DNA of 64,000 bases from Lineus longissimus (GCF_910592395.1 NC_088308.1:6091001-6155000), one strand, 5' to 3'. Positions 34,801-47,134 are shown, counted from the stretch's first letter. Numbers and translations are program-made. Notes: generated by a model not told the origin, from the sequence alone.

Positions 34801-34945
34801 TTCCACACACGCCTACCTGTATGTATGAACTGTTCCTTGCGCTAGTGTAGGTATGGAAGCTCAGGTAATCAACAATCACCACGGTCATGACGATCAGAAC
34901 AATCAGCAAGAGAAGGTACACCTTCATTCTTCCGCTTCGTAGCAT
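31832..34945 (-). CDS. FKRP-like type II membrane protein: GT2-like plus LicD domains (2 exons)
   Basis: Exon 34945-34817 encodes a short cytoplasmic tail and a transmembrane helix (about residues 8-27) and joins in phase 0 to exon 33469-31832 (acceptor in a T-rich tract). The product is 588 residues. The stem domain (about 180-360) resembles a GT2-type glycosyltransferase (KYVLVARD, later NGLYEDWFLRI). The C-terminal domain carries the LicD/fukutin nucleotidyltransferase signature LDSGTALGAVKFGKPLPWD then IDADI (about 431-455), with its acidic metal-binding residues. This order (tail, TM, GT-like stem, LicD) matches fukutin-related protein, which adds ribitol phosphate to alpha-dystroglycan in the Golgi. 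The match in order is clear; the substrate and orthology are inference. An in-frame ATG at 35077 would add 44 residues, but that stretch is shared with an inverted copy near 37.4 kb, so I prefer 34945. Confidence 0.8.
34083..34206. mobile_element. MITE-like element, AAAACCT family
   Basis: AAAGGTTTTTGAGC at about 34095 pairs with GCTCAAAAACCTTT at about 34188-34201, and the interior resembles the copies at about 45505-45625 and 46916-47134. It lies in the FKRP-like gene intron. Confidence 0.5.
34503..34757. mobile_element. inverted-repeat element with extra direct copies
   Basis: Left arm 34503-34547 and right arm 34586-34634 are inverted copies (TTCAAATGCTAGCTCC and GGAGCTAGCATTTGAA at their inner ends). 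Two more direct copies of the right arm follow at about 34650-34695 and 34710-34757. It lies in the FKRP-like gene intron next to exon 1. Confidence 0.65.
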
Positions 34946-35129
34946 CCTACGGCAAGATGGAATCGACGGATCTTTTCTGTGCTGTCGTGTCTGCAGGACC
35001 GGACCCATCTCAACAGATGCAGAAAATGAAATGAGGAGTGTTAGGGACCATCTCAGTAGTGTGATCTGATCTTTCATGGTTGTTCATGAGGGAGCTGTGT
35101 ACCTAAAAGGTGGACTCAGGATGGTATCT

Positions 35130-35465
35130 GCCCATTCCGCCTTAACCTTATTCGCCTTATCCAATTTTGCCTTCTCCCATTTAGCCTTCTCCTAACTTGC
35201 CTTTTCTCAATTCGCCTTCTACGATTTCGCCATCGTCTTATTTCGCCTTTGTTCCAATTGGCCTTCTTCCTAACTCGCCTTCCTCTCATCTTGCCTCATC
35301 CTAGTTTGCCTTTTCTTATTTCGCCTTTGTCCTATTCTGCCTTGGTTCCATCCTGCCTTATCTCATCTTGCCTTTTCTTGATTGACCTTTATGTCAATTC
35401 GCCTTCTTCCCATTTTGCCTTCTCCCGTTTCGCCATATCTCACCTCGCCTTTTATCAATCCAAAA
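35130..35465. repeat. TTCGCCTT minisatellite, forward array
   Basis: A degenerate 16-17-bp unit of the type TTCGCCTTCTCCCATT is repeated about twenty times. It is the inverse complement of the array at 35828-36190. Confidence 0.75.
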
Positions 35466-35827
35466 GTTGGTTTTGGAGATACATGTAAGCTTACATGTAG
35501 ATGGTTCAGAAGTTATGAAGATTTGAAAATATTGGTAAATAAGCAACAGCCTTGGGTAGGGTACCAAAACATAATTCGTGGAAACACTCTTATATGAAAG
35601 ATTGGCCCCACAAACATGGGTAAAACATGGGTAAAAGAGACAAAAGTCTTCTGTAATATGGTATGTAATGTAATATGACTATAATGGCTGAGAAGTTATC
35701 TACACCGGGTTTTGGTTGCGGGTACCCCCGAATGGACCCTAGAAGCCCTTCAACACTGTTGAAGACACTTTCACATGAAAGATTGACTCAACAAACATGG
35801 GTAAAGACACCAAGTTTGTTGCAAAGT

Positions 35828-36190
35828 AGGAAGAAGGCGAAATGGGAAGAGGGCGAAATAATACAAAGGCGGGGCGGGTAAAGGCGAGATAGGATGAAGG
35901 CGAATTAGGACAAAGGTAAATTAGGACAAGGTGAAATAGGAGAAGGCAGATTAAGACAATGGCAAACTGAGACGAAGGCAAGAATGGATAAGGCAACTTG
36001 TGATAAGGCAAGATAAAACAGAGGCAAAATAGCATAAGGCGAAAAATGAAAAGGCGAAAAAAGACAAAGGCGAGATAGAATAAGGCGGATTGGGACGAGG
36101 CAAAATTGGAAAAGGCGAAATAGGAGAAGGCGAAATGTATATTTTTTAAAGGCAAAATGGGAAAAGGCGAAAAAAGACAAGGCGAAATGA
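35828..36190. repeat. AAGGCGAA minisatellite, inverted array
   Basis: Units of the type AAGGCGAAATGGGA face the array at 35130-35465, giving a roughly 1-kb palindrome-like block with a 360-bp centre. Long hydrophobic minus-strand frames here only reflect the repeat. Confidence 0.75.
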
Positions 36191-36194
36191 GCAT

Positions 36195-36620
36195 GAACCC
36201 TCAGGATTTGGTTTATATCAAAGGGAAGTTGTGTTGAGGGGATTGTTGTCCAAAGTTCTCAAGGGGAGTTGTGTTTAGGGGTTTGGAATTTTAAGGTAGA
36301 ACAAGAATTCTGTTGAAGTGTCTGATGTTTTAAAGGGGAGTTTTGTTGAGGGGTTTAATATAGAAGGGGAGCTGGTTTGAGGGGTTAGTTATTTAAATGG
36401 AGACTTTTGATGAGGGTTTGGTGTTTAAAAGGGAGTTGTGTATAGAGGGGTCAGATATCAGGGTAGTTTTGTTGAGGGCTTTAATGTCTACCGGGGACCT
36501 GTGGTAGGATTTTGTTATTTCTGAAGGGAGCTCTGTTGAGGATTTTGATGTTTAAAGGACAGTTGTGTGAAGGGGTAAAGGGGAGTTTGTTTTGTTGAGG
36601 GTTTTGTAGGGATCCAAGGG
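36195..36620. repeat. GGGGAGTTGTGTTGAGGGG minisatellite
   Basis: About ten degenerate units of roughly 35-45 bp share the core AAAGGGGAGTTTTGTTGAGG. The block directly abuts the inverted array to its left. Confidence 0.65.
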
Positions 36621-36820
36621 GAGTTCACTATAAAGACAGCCAATTGTATATTAAGGGAGCAGTGTCCCACAGACAGCTATGGTGCTAACGTGTCCCTCAA
36701 TAACCTTGTCTGGGTTGTTCGAAACTTAAGTAAGAGCTACTTTGGCGTTAATTCTATCTTTTTGGCGTTAACTCCTTCAGTTAAGGCAAAATGACTAAAA
36801 CGCTAATTCAGGTTAACGCC

Positions 36821-37297
36821 TATGGCAAGCCGTTCGTCCAATAATTAAGAAAACCTAGTTTTTTTGAAAAAAACATGGTTTTCTTCTTAAAAAACATAGT
36901 TTTCTTCAAGAAAACCTAGTTTTTTTCAATGAAACTAAGTTTTTTAACAAGAAAACATGGTTTTCTTGAAGAAAACTATGTTTTATTGAAGAAAACCAGG
37001 TTTTCTTCCATGAAACTAGGTTTTTTAAAAAATAACTTATTCTTTTTGCATAAAGTGTAGGTTCCTATGGCAAGCCGTTCGTCCAATAATTAAGAAAACC
37101 TAGTTTTCTTTTAAAAAACCTGGTTTTTTAACAAGATAACTTGGTTTTTTAAATCAACCTATGCTTCTTCGAAGAAAACCTAGTTTCATGGAAGAAAACA
37201 TGGTTTTCTTGAAGAAAACTACGTTTTTTAAGAAGAAAACCAGGTTTTCTTCAATAAAACTAGGTTTTCTTAATTATTGGACGAACGGCTTGCCATA
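36821..37297. mobile_element. 477-bp foldback MITE with 6-bp target-site duplication
   Basis: Terminal inverted repeats begin TATGGCAAGCCGTTCGTCCA and extend over 40 bp; the right end is the exact inverse (TGGACGAACGGCTTGCCATA). AACGCC flanks both sides (36815-36820 and 37298-37303), a target-site duplication. The interior is made of degenerate AAAACCTGGTTTTCTT palindromes. A second left terminus lies inside near 37066, so the element may be nested or partly duplicated. It encodes no protein and is non-autonomous. Confidence 0.85.
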
Positions 37298-37390
37298 AAC
37301 GCCAAGATATATCTGAAAATTGTTTTGATCAACCGGGCCAATATTTTTAATGTATGTTTACTGTCGATATTCCTCACTTCATTTTCAGAA

Positions 37391-37535
37391 TATGTTGAGA
37401 TCACAACTGAGATTGTCCCCAATATTTTTCGTTTCATTTTCTGCATCTGTTGAGACGGGCCCCGTCTTGCAGTACGCTGCATGCAGGACGTCCTGTGTCC
37501 TGCGTTTCGTACCCGCCGGTGTTTATCCACGCCGG
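37391..37535 (+). other. inverted partial copy of the FKRP-like gene 5' region
   Basis: Starting at an ATG, this plus-strand stretch matches the minus strand at 35077 to about 34975. A shared block of about 41 bp (TTTCATTTTCTGCATCTGTT onward) is nearly identical, and both copies read SFSASVE(M/T)GPVLQ in the same frame, with a 6-bp length difference before it. A donor-like GCCGGTATGTC follows at about 37530. No downstream exon was found; it could be a relic or the first exon of an unseen gene. Confidence 0.5.
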
Positions 37536-37599
37536 TATGTCTGGTGTAACAGACGGCTTGAAATTCAATTTATTTATTTATTTACTTAATACCCGGAAA

Positions 37600-39429
37600 C
37601 CTAGATGGTTAACCATTCGGTGGATATAATTTGCTCCAGCCGTCGCACCCCTGCTCTGGGATGGCACATTGGTTTCGGCAGTAACTGTTGTGTAACTTCT
37701 TGTAAGGACCGTGTACATAACTATAGGAAGCGTTGGAGGTATTTTTTGTAATTATCGCCAGCTGTTGGTGTGCATTTTAGTAAAATATATTGACAAGTAC
37801 CTTTTGAAATTGTGAAAGTTTAATAACCTTTTGGGGTCTAATAATTAGATTGGAAAGAAATAGTTAATTTAAAGGACAGATTTCTACAATTTGTAAAACT
37901 TGATTTGTAATTCCTGAGATGAGTTCGTTTAAGTACATGTATATACATATATTGCATTGAATTTTTATAGATAAATTTAATTAGTTTGTGCGATGTGAAA
38001 GCCCTGGAGGGTAACTGCTTTGGTTAGCTTTGTAGGATAACTTTTATTTCCACCCTTTTAAATACGAGAAGATATGATTTGGGAACTCGGCGTCGGGGTC
38101 AGATGGAAAAATTGTTAGAGTGTGACCCTCCCTTGTGTAGGAGTTGCGGTATGATTAGATTATATTTGGTCGATTAAGTCTATTGATTCTGACTTCCCTG
38201 AGAACCCAAGCGGTCCCTTTTCGGGGTTCATCGATTGATATATCTTATATTTAATGACAAAAGAGATACTTAGTTTTAAATTGAAATAATTAGTTAATAG
38301 GTATGATTTAGGTTCAGTTGGTCCACGATGGGTCAGCTATGTATAAACCATAACCTACAGCTGTTGCGCTCGCTTCAGGATTATTATCGTCATTTTAGGG
38401 ATAGCCGGGACGCGAAAATAGACCCTGGTCACAGATGCTGTTGGCATAAGGGGTGACATGTTCTTTTTCGGTCAGGTCGTGGCGATTACGAAATGATTTG
38501 GCGTTTCCTGATTGGTCAGTTATGACGGATCGGGATCTTCCTATCTCACGACGCATGCGCGGCAGTTGGATACTTAAACGGGGATCACTCCCTATAAACG
38601 AGAGGCTTTTTCTCACATTATTTCCTGCGAACACGCTCATTCTCCGAATCCACTTGCATTCAATCAAATTAATATTTTTCCAAAATCGATACTCTTTCTC
38701 ATGAAAATACTTCAATATATTTATTTACACAAAACACTCGATTTCTTCGATTTCCTACCTGGACTTGACTCTTTGTTACCTTCTATCGGCACACTGCAGG
38801 TCAAGGCCTACGCCCTCTGGGAGAGCCCACATCATCGAAGGCTTGGTATCTCTGGAAGATCCAACTTTAAACAAATTCGTGTTAGGTCTTCCGAGATATC
38901 AGCGCTTGGTGACACTGGCGCGGTCAAATAGTGGAAACATGAGGTATTTTCTCGGCTAGTCTGTGAAGTTGGGTCAGTAAAAGTGGATTTTCATTACATC
39001 TGAATATAGGCCCATATCATCAGTCCGTTGGTGTCACCAGGAGGAGGCTTCATTTTGTTGCCATCAAATTATTTTCTTTAACACGATAAAAAAGTTCTAA
39101 AAGAATAACAAAATAGCAAAGCGGAATCTCTTCTTCGAGTCAAACTACTTTATAAGTATTGACCAAATTTGTTTGCATGCATGTAGAATTTAGTGCTGAG
39201 GTTAATACAAATATTTGAAATACATGAAGACGCTTTTAGCGTTTCTCGATTTTGAGTCTATCCCATCCCCACAAACCACTTGGTTCCTGTCCTTAATTTG
39301 AAAACGTCAGTTTGGTTCCGATCGGCACTGCATGTATCTTCCGTCGTTGAAGAGGAGTCAAGTAGTATGTGAATAAGGTAAACGACGAGCACACGTTCAA
39401 TGAGAGGGTTCGTTTTGTATAGATGACAT
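37600..39429. other. non-coding stretch, no gene seen
   Basis: Mostly AT-rich. The GC-richer part near 38400-38600 includes a GCATGCGC-type motif (CGACGCATGCGCGGC at about 38549) that resembles an NRF1-like promoter site, but no supported coding exon follows. Confidence 0.4.
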
Positions 39430-39785
39430 CAATCAAATATGATCAATCAATCAAATATGACATTTCTAAAGCGCCCAAATTTGGTGAAAAATTTCACCAA
39501 CTCTCAGGCGCCTTTGAAATACACTCGAAAAAGGTGTGCTTTTATCATCGTTCCAAAAGCTGCCTTTGACTCCGCAAGTCTAATGTAGGTGGGCAGCCCA
39601 TTCCATAGGAGTGGCGCCGCCTTGTAGAAGGATCTGTCACCAAAACGTATGCACTTGGTGCGTGGCTCCTGTAGAAGGAAAGCGGCATCAGCCCTGAGGG
39701 AATAGGCTGACCCACGTCGGCGTTGTACCATATCAGTCAGGTAAGCCGGTGCCGCTCCATGGACTGCCTTGGACTGACATAGCGC
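39430..39785 (-). mobile_element. 3' fragment of a non-LTR retrotransposon (reverse transcriptase C-terminus)
   Basis: On the minus strand, 39785-39504 reads KAVHGAAPAYLTDMVQ then YSLRADAAFLLQEPRTKC, FGDRSFYKAAPLLWNGLP and FGTMIKAHLF before a stop. This is the conserved tail of non-LTR retrotransposon ORF2 proteins in animals. About 60 bp of 3' sequence follows, ending in a TCAATCAATCAAATATGA-type simple repeat at 39430. 5' truncation is typical of incomplete reverse transcription. No catalytic RT core remains. Confidence 0.85.
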
Positions 39786-42700
39786 CTACACTGACAATAA
39801 TCATTCGATTTTTCATTAACATAGGATCTTAAAGACTTCGGCGACATGATCTCTCACTGACACTCGGCTGCGTGCTCCTAAAAGTCTTTAGTCGACAGCA
39901 TAAAATGCTGAGAAATGGGCAGTGAAGCAACTTTGACCTGATGTAAAGTTTTCACAATCTTATCTTCCTATCGACAAGTGGAATGCAGACAAAGCAGACA
40001 ATCGAGTGATAAATACCTGTCTAGTCTACATCTGCATTCTATAGCTAACTTACTTATCGAACTGCTACTGATACGTACATAGTTAGGAGGGAGTGGGATC
40101 TGAAGCAGCAGTGTAACACCCTTCGAACACTTCACCACATGTCTGGAAATAAACTTTTGAAATCATTCTGTTCGTGACAAAGAAAGTTATCTCGAGCGAA
40201 TTAAGTTCAAGTTCAAACTACAAAGACACTTACATGCAAGAACAAAACAACATTCCTTCTTGGTGTAAGTATACACACAAGGATCTCACCATCTCATTGT
40301 GGCTAAATGAAAGTATTTTATAGATGATAATCAAGCAATATGGACTCTCAAAATACATCACAATCAAATACTGTTCGCACGAGAAAGCGATTTGCCCGAG
40401 GCAAATATTTTTTTACACCCTTAAAGTGAAGACAAGCATTTGTTTCACTGGTGCGGCGATGACAAATCTCGTCAAGGCTCGAAGTAGAATCCATGTCTTG
40501 GCCCCAGCCACTCCACTCAATTTGCCAAAGACTTGGCAGTGGATGTAAAAACTTGACCAGTTTACACGATCTGGGCAAAATGGTGATAAATCGCAGAGGT
40601 AATCACAATTGTACAGTTATTGTCCATGTCTCTGCAAGACTACAAGGGATATACGATGTTAATTCCCACGGACTTGTCGCTGCCAATCATGGTGATAAGG
40701 TTTAGTGTTGCGAAAGCGCAAAAAATGGAGCAATTTACATAATGATCTTCACAGACAGCAGATTTAGGCTTCAAGCCTTGGCGGTTTGACATCAATACTT
40801 ATGTGAAGGGGTCCGCGGCAAAACAAACTAAGTCTTTGCATAACTTTCAGAGAAAAATCATACCAAATAGAAATTACGAGCAAACAGATCGAAAGGAAAA
40901 CGAATGTTAATCACCTTATCCCGGTTTTCAACGGCGTCTAACACGTATGCTTTTCCTCATCCATACAGAATTCCATTTTAATCAGCGCAATATCATTATG
41001 AAAGCTTCACTTAATTCAAGATTAACTGGCTAGGAATTTAAGCGATATTCCCCCGGGTGAGAAACTGCTCGCAAAAACAGTCGATCACTCAGATTTATCT
41101 CGATGTATCTATCACTTTCAGTCGCTATATTTCTAAAGAAAAAAGATTCAAGACGTCTAATTTACCCGCAGTGCTAGAACTTAATTCATACTACAGGGCT
41201 TGTTACTGAGCTGATAGCAGTGCTATGAACAAGAGAGGAACATTGAACTACACTCTGCGGTGAAAAGGTACGGTAACTGATGATAAGACAATGTAAGAGT
41301 GGAGTTGAACATGGCATTTCGCCGCGATCTTTATGCTGAAACGATATGTTGGAAAAAGCCAATCTCCTTACCAAGATCTCTTGGTACACCATCTTGAAAT
41401 TACAGGGCCCTGCACTGTCGTGTGTTTGAGGAAGTGCCCAGTGAGAATGACGAGGAACACATCAAATTAAACTGCACGTGTCGCGAATCTGAGAGCGAGA
41501 GCATACGATATACATTGTACATGTACAATATACGAGGTAAAGCAGCGATTGGTGACAAGGGAGGAGAGTGTATACATGTACATGAAAATGCACTGTCAGT
41601 GCATTCTCTCCCAGTCGCGGTGGCCACTAACGCACTGAGGTGCCCGGCAGACCAACTGACATAACAGAAGAGTGACTACTGGTTAACCAAGATGCACCCG
41701 ACAACGTGATGAGAGAGGCTTACTAATTTTCCATAATGGCTTCACCAGCTACATTGTATCAATACTGATAAGAAAATCAATGGCGTCACCAATGTCCCTG
41801 CTAGAGCCCTCAAGTCAAGCTACATCAGCGGCCTTTGGCGGGTGACAACCAAATATCTACTGCCAGGTTTCAATAATGATTATCAAGATCAAAGGATGAT
41901 GGGGCCCATTAGGCTAGTATAGAGGCATTGGTCGCAATGGCGTTTCCGCTCAAGAGGATCTCGCCCCAGAAGTATTGACAGTCCCTCACTTCTCGGCCAA
42001 TTGATATAGAGGTCTATAAGCGGGGTCATATTATCACCGAAGGTGGACCCTCTTACAATGTAGTTAGACGAAAAAAAGCACATCAGGGTATACCATGAAT
42101 CCTATGAAAGAAATGACCACTGGGTAACCCCCTAAAGACCTAGATGTCAACCGAATATCTAATGTTAGGTTTTCAATAATGATCACTATGATTGAGGGCT
42201 GATGGCAGCCTGCTGGTTAGAAACATCGACCCGCGATGTTGGCTAATGTTTCTAGGGCCATTCAGGGTAATTTTATCTAATAACTTGACACCATGTCTTG
42301 ACATCGCTTGCCCGAAACTGTACGATTGAATTAGGGGTTGTTTAGATTAAAGGAGACAGGATGCGGAGAGACAGGCCAGGTTATGGAACTCTCTACGGTG
42401 ACGAGGCCTTATGAAAGCGTAACCTCTTAAAAATAAGTGTTTTGGGGCTTTTCAAAAACCTTTTAGGTATATACATGCATGCACCTTCTGTTTTCTTATA
42501 TTTGAATTACCTGTGAATCATCTTGCAGGAAGATTTTTTTGGGCGTGCATGACAGATGACGTACTTAATACAGAACATGTAGCCTATATTGTATCGGCCT
42601 GTTGTGCCTCGTGCGCCTGGTTGATTGGCCGGCAAGGTTGAGGTCGTTTCAAAGGCAACATTTCATGATAAAAAGTGCTGAATGACATGGGTAAATATGA

Positions 42701-45504
42701 TTAAAGATAACAGAATGAAGAAACCCAGGGAACAGAAAACCATTGTATATCAAACACCCACCTTGACAGTTCTCCTCTGTCTCTTGATGTTAAGTGAAAA
42801 TACCGGCCTCTTTGACATTCTAAACAGGTGTTGTTAGGCCAAATAAAAAATGTTTTCAGGCAAATGTTTATTACTACAGTCCTGGTCACAAGATACATCC
42901 TAGCTGATTAGCATCATGTTGGCCCTACGTGCTAAATCCGTGCGAGTCACACATACATGTAGCGTGCCAGTGGATGCACTTGGTTCACAGTTAAAGGAAT
43001 TTAGGCCTACACCCCAACTCGTGGTGTATCGCAAAGCCTGTTTGCACAACGGCCTAGATAATCTTTGTTCTACCGTTTGGCATATACCTGAAATGGCCTC
43101 TTATTTTTTATTGTGAAAATCACATGACAACTGTTGAGATGGTCCCCTAATTCCAGATCTTAATTTTAATACAGAAGTTAGCTGAAAGCAACTGCTGATA
43201 TGGTCCCCTAATTCCAGACCTTAGATTCTATTGACTCACGAGAAAACCCCCAGTCTGCAGACGGTATGCAGCATGCATTTTCTGCCCGACGATAATGCGA
43301 CCTTGGGGCCTGATATTTTAGGGCTTGGTAGCCATCACCCCAAGCCGCTCAGTGTTATAAAAAAGGGAAACAATGAAATAGAGGAAACAGATGTTACTAC
43401 GGCGCAACATATTTCTATAAGTATGATTAATAGTTATTCAGAATCTGTTTGGAATCACAAACCAGTCGTTACACGCGGGCTGTAGTTGCATACGCTGAAA
43501 AAGCTTCGCATAAAAAAAACAATACCAAGTTATAATATTGTTTTCCTAAAGAAAAATGAACCCTCTCAGAGCTGACGAAGTTTATCACGAAGTCTTGTTC
43601 TGAAATTGCCGTGTGTCATTCACGTTGTAAATTGAAATTAAAGATGCTAGAAGGTGGTCGCGTGCCATTTTCCTGTCGGAAGAATGTCACGGACAACGAC
43701 CACTACATGTATGTGGCAGATGGGAAATGCATTAGGACAGCCAAGTTCAATGCCCCATGTTAACATTTATGGTATTCACGGGACTTCAGACCTGGATGTA
43801 TGGGCAGCGTGGTTTGGACAACAAACCGTACATGTCAGTAAGCACCAACTTGGTCTTTGGACCACCATCTCACACTAACGTCTTCCAATTCATATGAAGG
43901 CAAACTAAACAAAGTGTAGAAATTTCAGCGCAAACGAAATCATTGGGCCACAAAAGGAATCCGGTTTAGTACTAACCACATAGCATGCATTATCATACCG
44001 CGAATAGCATTTTGTTGCTTAGAAATCAATGCTTCTGCGCCATAAGGCCAAAATGATATGGTATGCGGATCAACGAGTTGAGAGAAGAACCGTCCCTTCT
44101 TTAGCAAAGTGCGTGCAGGCGGCAAATTTTGATTAACTTTTCCCAAGTGTTTGCCGTTCTCGATAAAATTATGTCTTTTGCTAGTCCGGATGCGGAATTG
44201 GCTTCCCAAAATAGGTCATGGGGTTTTGCGCCTATGTACAGTATATGACCCATAAAAAGACATTCATATAATACAACACCAAGTAGCGTCTGATCACCTG
44301 CACATTATTTACAGCATCTTTCAAAAAAAATGTACTGGCGATTGCGATATTACTTGTTCGCTTCGGTTTGATCGTCAGCATGATATACATCACTGTTCAC
44401 TGTGAGAACCGTAACAAGGTAGGTAACTTGTTAACTCTGATTCTTTAACTCGTACCTGGTGCTGTTTGTTGATAGCTCCAGTGCAGTTCATCATGCACCT
44501 GACTCATCCAAACCAGTTAAAGGAACAATCAAGAGTTAACCCTGTCATTGTCGGTGTCGCTATCCCCGTATCTGCAAGCAACATATTCTACGGATCTGTC
44601 GCCCCGCCCGAAATCTCCCATGGCAAGCATCAAGCACCGGGGCCGTATTCTCGTTGTCGCAAGATACGTAATTGTTACTAACAAAATCACGATCTTTCAC
44701 GGTAAATCCCTCTTGGTGTGGCTGAGCAAAAAAGAAAACTATCCCTTGAAATACATGAAGAAAACAAAGTTTCCCGGTCTTGTAAATTGAGTTTGCTTTT
44801 AGCTATCGTTACAAAGATGTATCAATAATGCGGTTAACGATAAATTGAATTCCCCGTCTGGTTGACAGTCTCCATTAAATTGATCCGATGTGTTAAGTGC
44901 AAATGGGCGCTGCCCATGATTTTTCCAATTGTTACACGACAGAAGGAATTTTTTAGTGTTGCAGAGACAAATGCAGGCATCCATTATCTAGTTAACGATC
45001 GGCATAAAAAACTGAACACTCAGTTTCCTCTTCGAAAAAGACGGAACTCAACTCGTTTTATACAGACCGACCCTGTTCACACGACGCCATCGTTGAAATT
45101 TACTCATAATCAGCAGTACGAATTTATTAGACAATATCATAAATCTTTACATCCAAGTTCTGTTTTCATCTTTTTAACGAACGGAGTCGCTTTTAATGCT
45201 TCTCACTGTTTGTAACATGGACGAGTAACTGGTTGATACAAAGAAACATGTAAGTAAAGCCGTGGTACTTTAGGATGGATAAGCATGCCAAGCATGGTTC
45301 ATGTCGACAGTTCATCCGCCACATAACTAACCCCGCGTCTGACACGTCTGACATCTTAATTTAAACGCTCTGGAGTTTTATCTAACAGGTACGGATCGAT
45401 GAGCTACTGGTTGATGAAGATGTATTGAATGGGCGAATAATTGCTCGTTAGCATATCTCGAAAGCATCTTATAATACCATATCGTGTTGAGGTATAATTC
45501 ATTC

Positions 45505-45625
45505 CTAGAAATAAAGGTTTTTGAGCTGTTGAAAACCTCGAATGGTTTTCCGGCCGACACATTAAATAAGCAGTTTTTCGCAATCTCAAAAACTATTTGG
45601 GTTTTTTCATCATATCAAAAACCTC
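45505..45625. mobile_element. MITE-like element, AAAACCT family
   Basis: AAAGGTTTTTGAGCTGTTGA and AATGGTTTTCCGGCCGACAC occur near the left side and TCAAAAACCTCT at the right. The core matches a copy at about 10627-10735 (AATGGTTGTTCGGCCGGCAC), showing a dispersed family within this window. Confidence 0.55.
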
Positions 45626-46915
45626 TATATCTAAGAGTATGGATTTGGAGGTGTGGATTGCTTTTTCCTTCCCCATGGATTGAAGTTGTAACATTGTTGA
45701 ATAGCGCCAAAATTAAAGAGGCTCGAAACGAAATATTGGCGATTGACAGTCTGCAGGGATGAAATGCACCAACAGCGGTTTTCTGGCCAGCAATTGGTGA
45801 ATCAAAAGAGGATGGCCACTCGCAACGGTGCCGCAGGCACCCTGACAAATAATTGTGACCGTGGTCTCCCCGATTGCGAAACACGAACTCAAGAAGCAAT
45901 TATTGACTCTACCATCGAGAGAATCAACAACAAAAACTGGAAATCATGATTTACTAGCAGAAACCAGGAGATACATGTATGTCAGCGCAGATTATTTCTT
46001 CAAATATCATTAAATGTACATAATATGCATGTCACGTTCAACTTTTTATCCTGACATTGATGTACTCGACCCCAATACGCAAAATAAACAAGAAAGGCCA
46101 TTTAAAAAATATTCACACACAGTCATTAACCTTTGATAAGAAAGTCATTAACTTTTTTTGACAGCATCCATACTATTGGAACATGAATGCACATTGTTGA
46201 TAGATCAGAGACTAATTAGAATCGTGACAATCTGTCTTCTCCGATGTTCTAAATACAGTATACACAACAGTCATGACGGATTAGTTGTTAAAAGTGAGCG
46301 AACGGTCTCATCACTCAACCAACACTTTAAATAAGACACTGCCTCCGAGATTGGCATTATCTTCCATCGCTTACCATACGGACTTGTGATTATTCATTAC
46401 GGGGCAGGTCCACTTGGCACATGACTGACATCTGGGCAGACCCGAGGTGGCTTAACCACTATCTTACTTTTTAAAGTTTCCAGTAACTTAAATTTGACCC
46501 AAGAGAACACACCATTCCTTTCTTGCAAAAGCCTTTTCCGATGACAGCATTCCGTCATCAGAATAGACTAAGAAATACAATCATTTATGGGTTTCTTTCC
46601 TATCCTTGAGACCAAAACATTGTATAGAAAGTCGACTGCCTGTTGTAACCATCTTACCACGCCCCTTAGCTGCTCCAATGCGTTGTTTGCACATGATGAC
46701 TAGTCTACACATTATCTCCTTGTCTCCTTTCAGCAAACGCAACTCAATAAGTCAATACCGTTTCAAAAGATTGGCGCGGGCCCTGCAATTTCTCAGAACA
46801 ACTAGTTTGACTAACTTTATAGCTAAGGTTGAGTCCGCCGCAATCCTAAAAAATAACGGCTTCCTTCATAAGCAAGGGTATGTAATGTAAAAAAAACTCA
46901 TACTACATGTATACA

Positions 46916-47134
46916 CTCTTAGAAATACGGTTTTAAAAACTTTTACCCTTAACAGGTTTAACACAAAATGCAACCCTTCCCGGTTTTTTTTTAGCAAATG
47001 AAACACCTTTTTCAGTATCACAACTGCAAACACCTTCCGGGACTTTTCATTTTGCTGAAAAACCTCTCTGGAGTGCGTATTTGTCTTGGCTCTTAAAGGT
47101 TTTCAAGAAACGAAAAAAGTCTGTAATTCTAAGA
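46916..47134. mobile_element. 219-bp MITE-like element
   Basis: Short terminal inverted repeats (CTCTTAGAA and TTCTAAGAG) bound an interior of AAAACCTTT-like repeats, including GGACTTTTCATTTTGCTGAA. It sits about 50 bp from the signal-peptide exon at 47184. Confidence 0.6.

Noticed and set aside
35739-36194. 151-codon hydrophobic minus-strand frame that looks like a multi-pass membrane protein
   Set aside because: It lies wholly within the AAGGCGAA minisatellite; its Phe/Leu/Pro-rich content is the translation of the repeat.
38395-38715. 106-codon minus-strand frame near a GC-richer patch
   Set aside because: No domain, no splice sites, and an equally plausible plus-strand frame overlaps it.
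46606-46890. 94-codon plus-strand frame containing an acceptor-like TCTCCTTTCAG
   Set aside because: The sequence after the acceptor has no recognisable domain and no downstream donor or partner exon was found.
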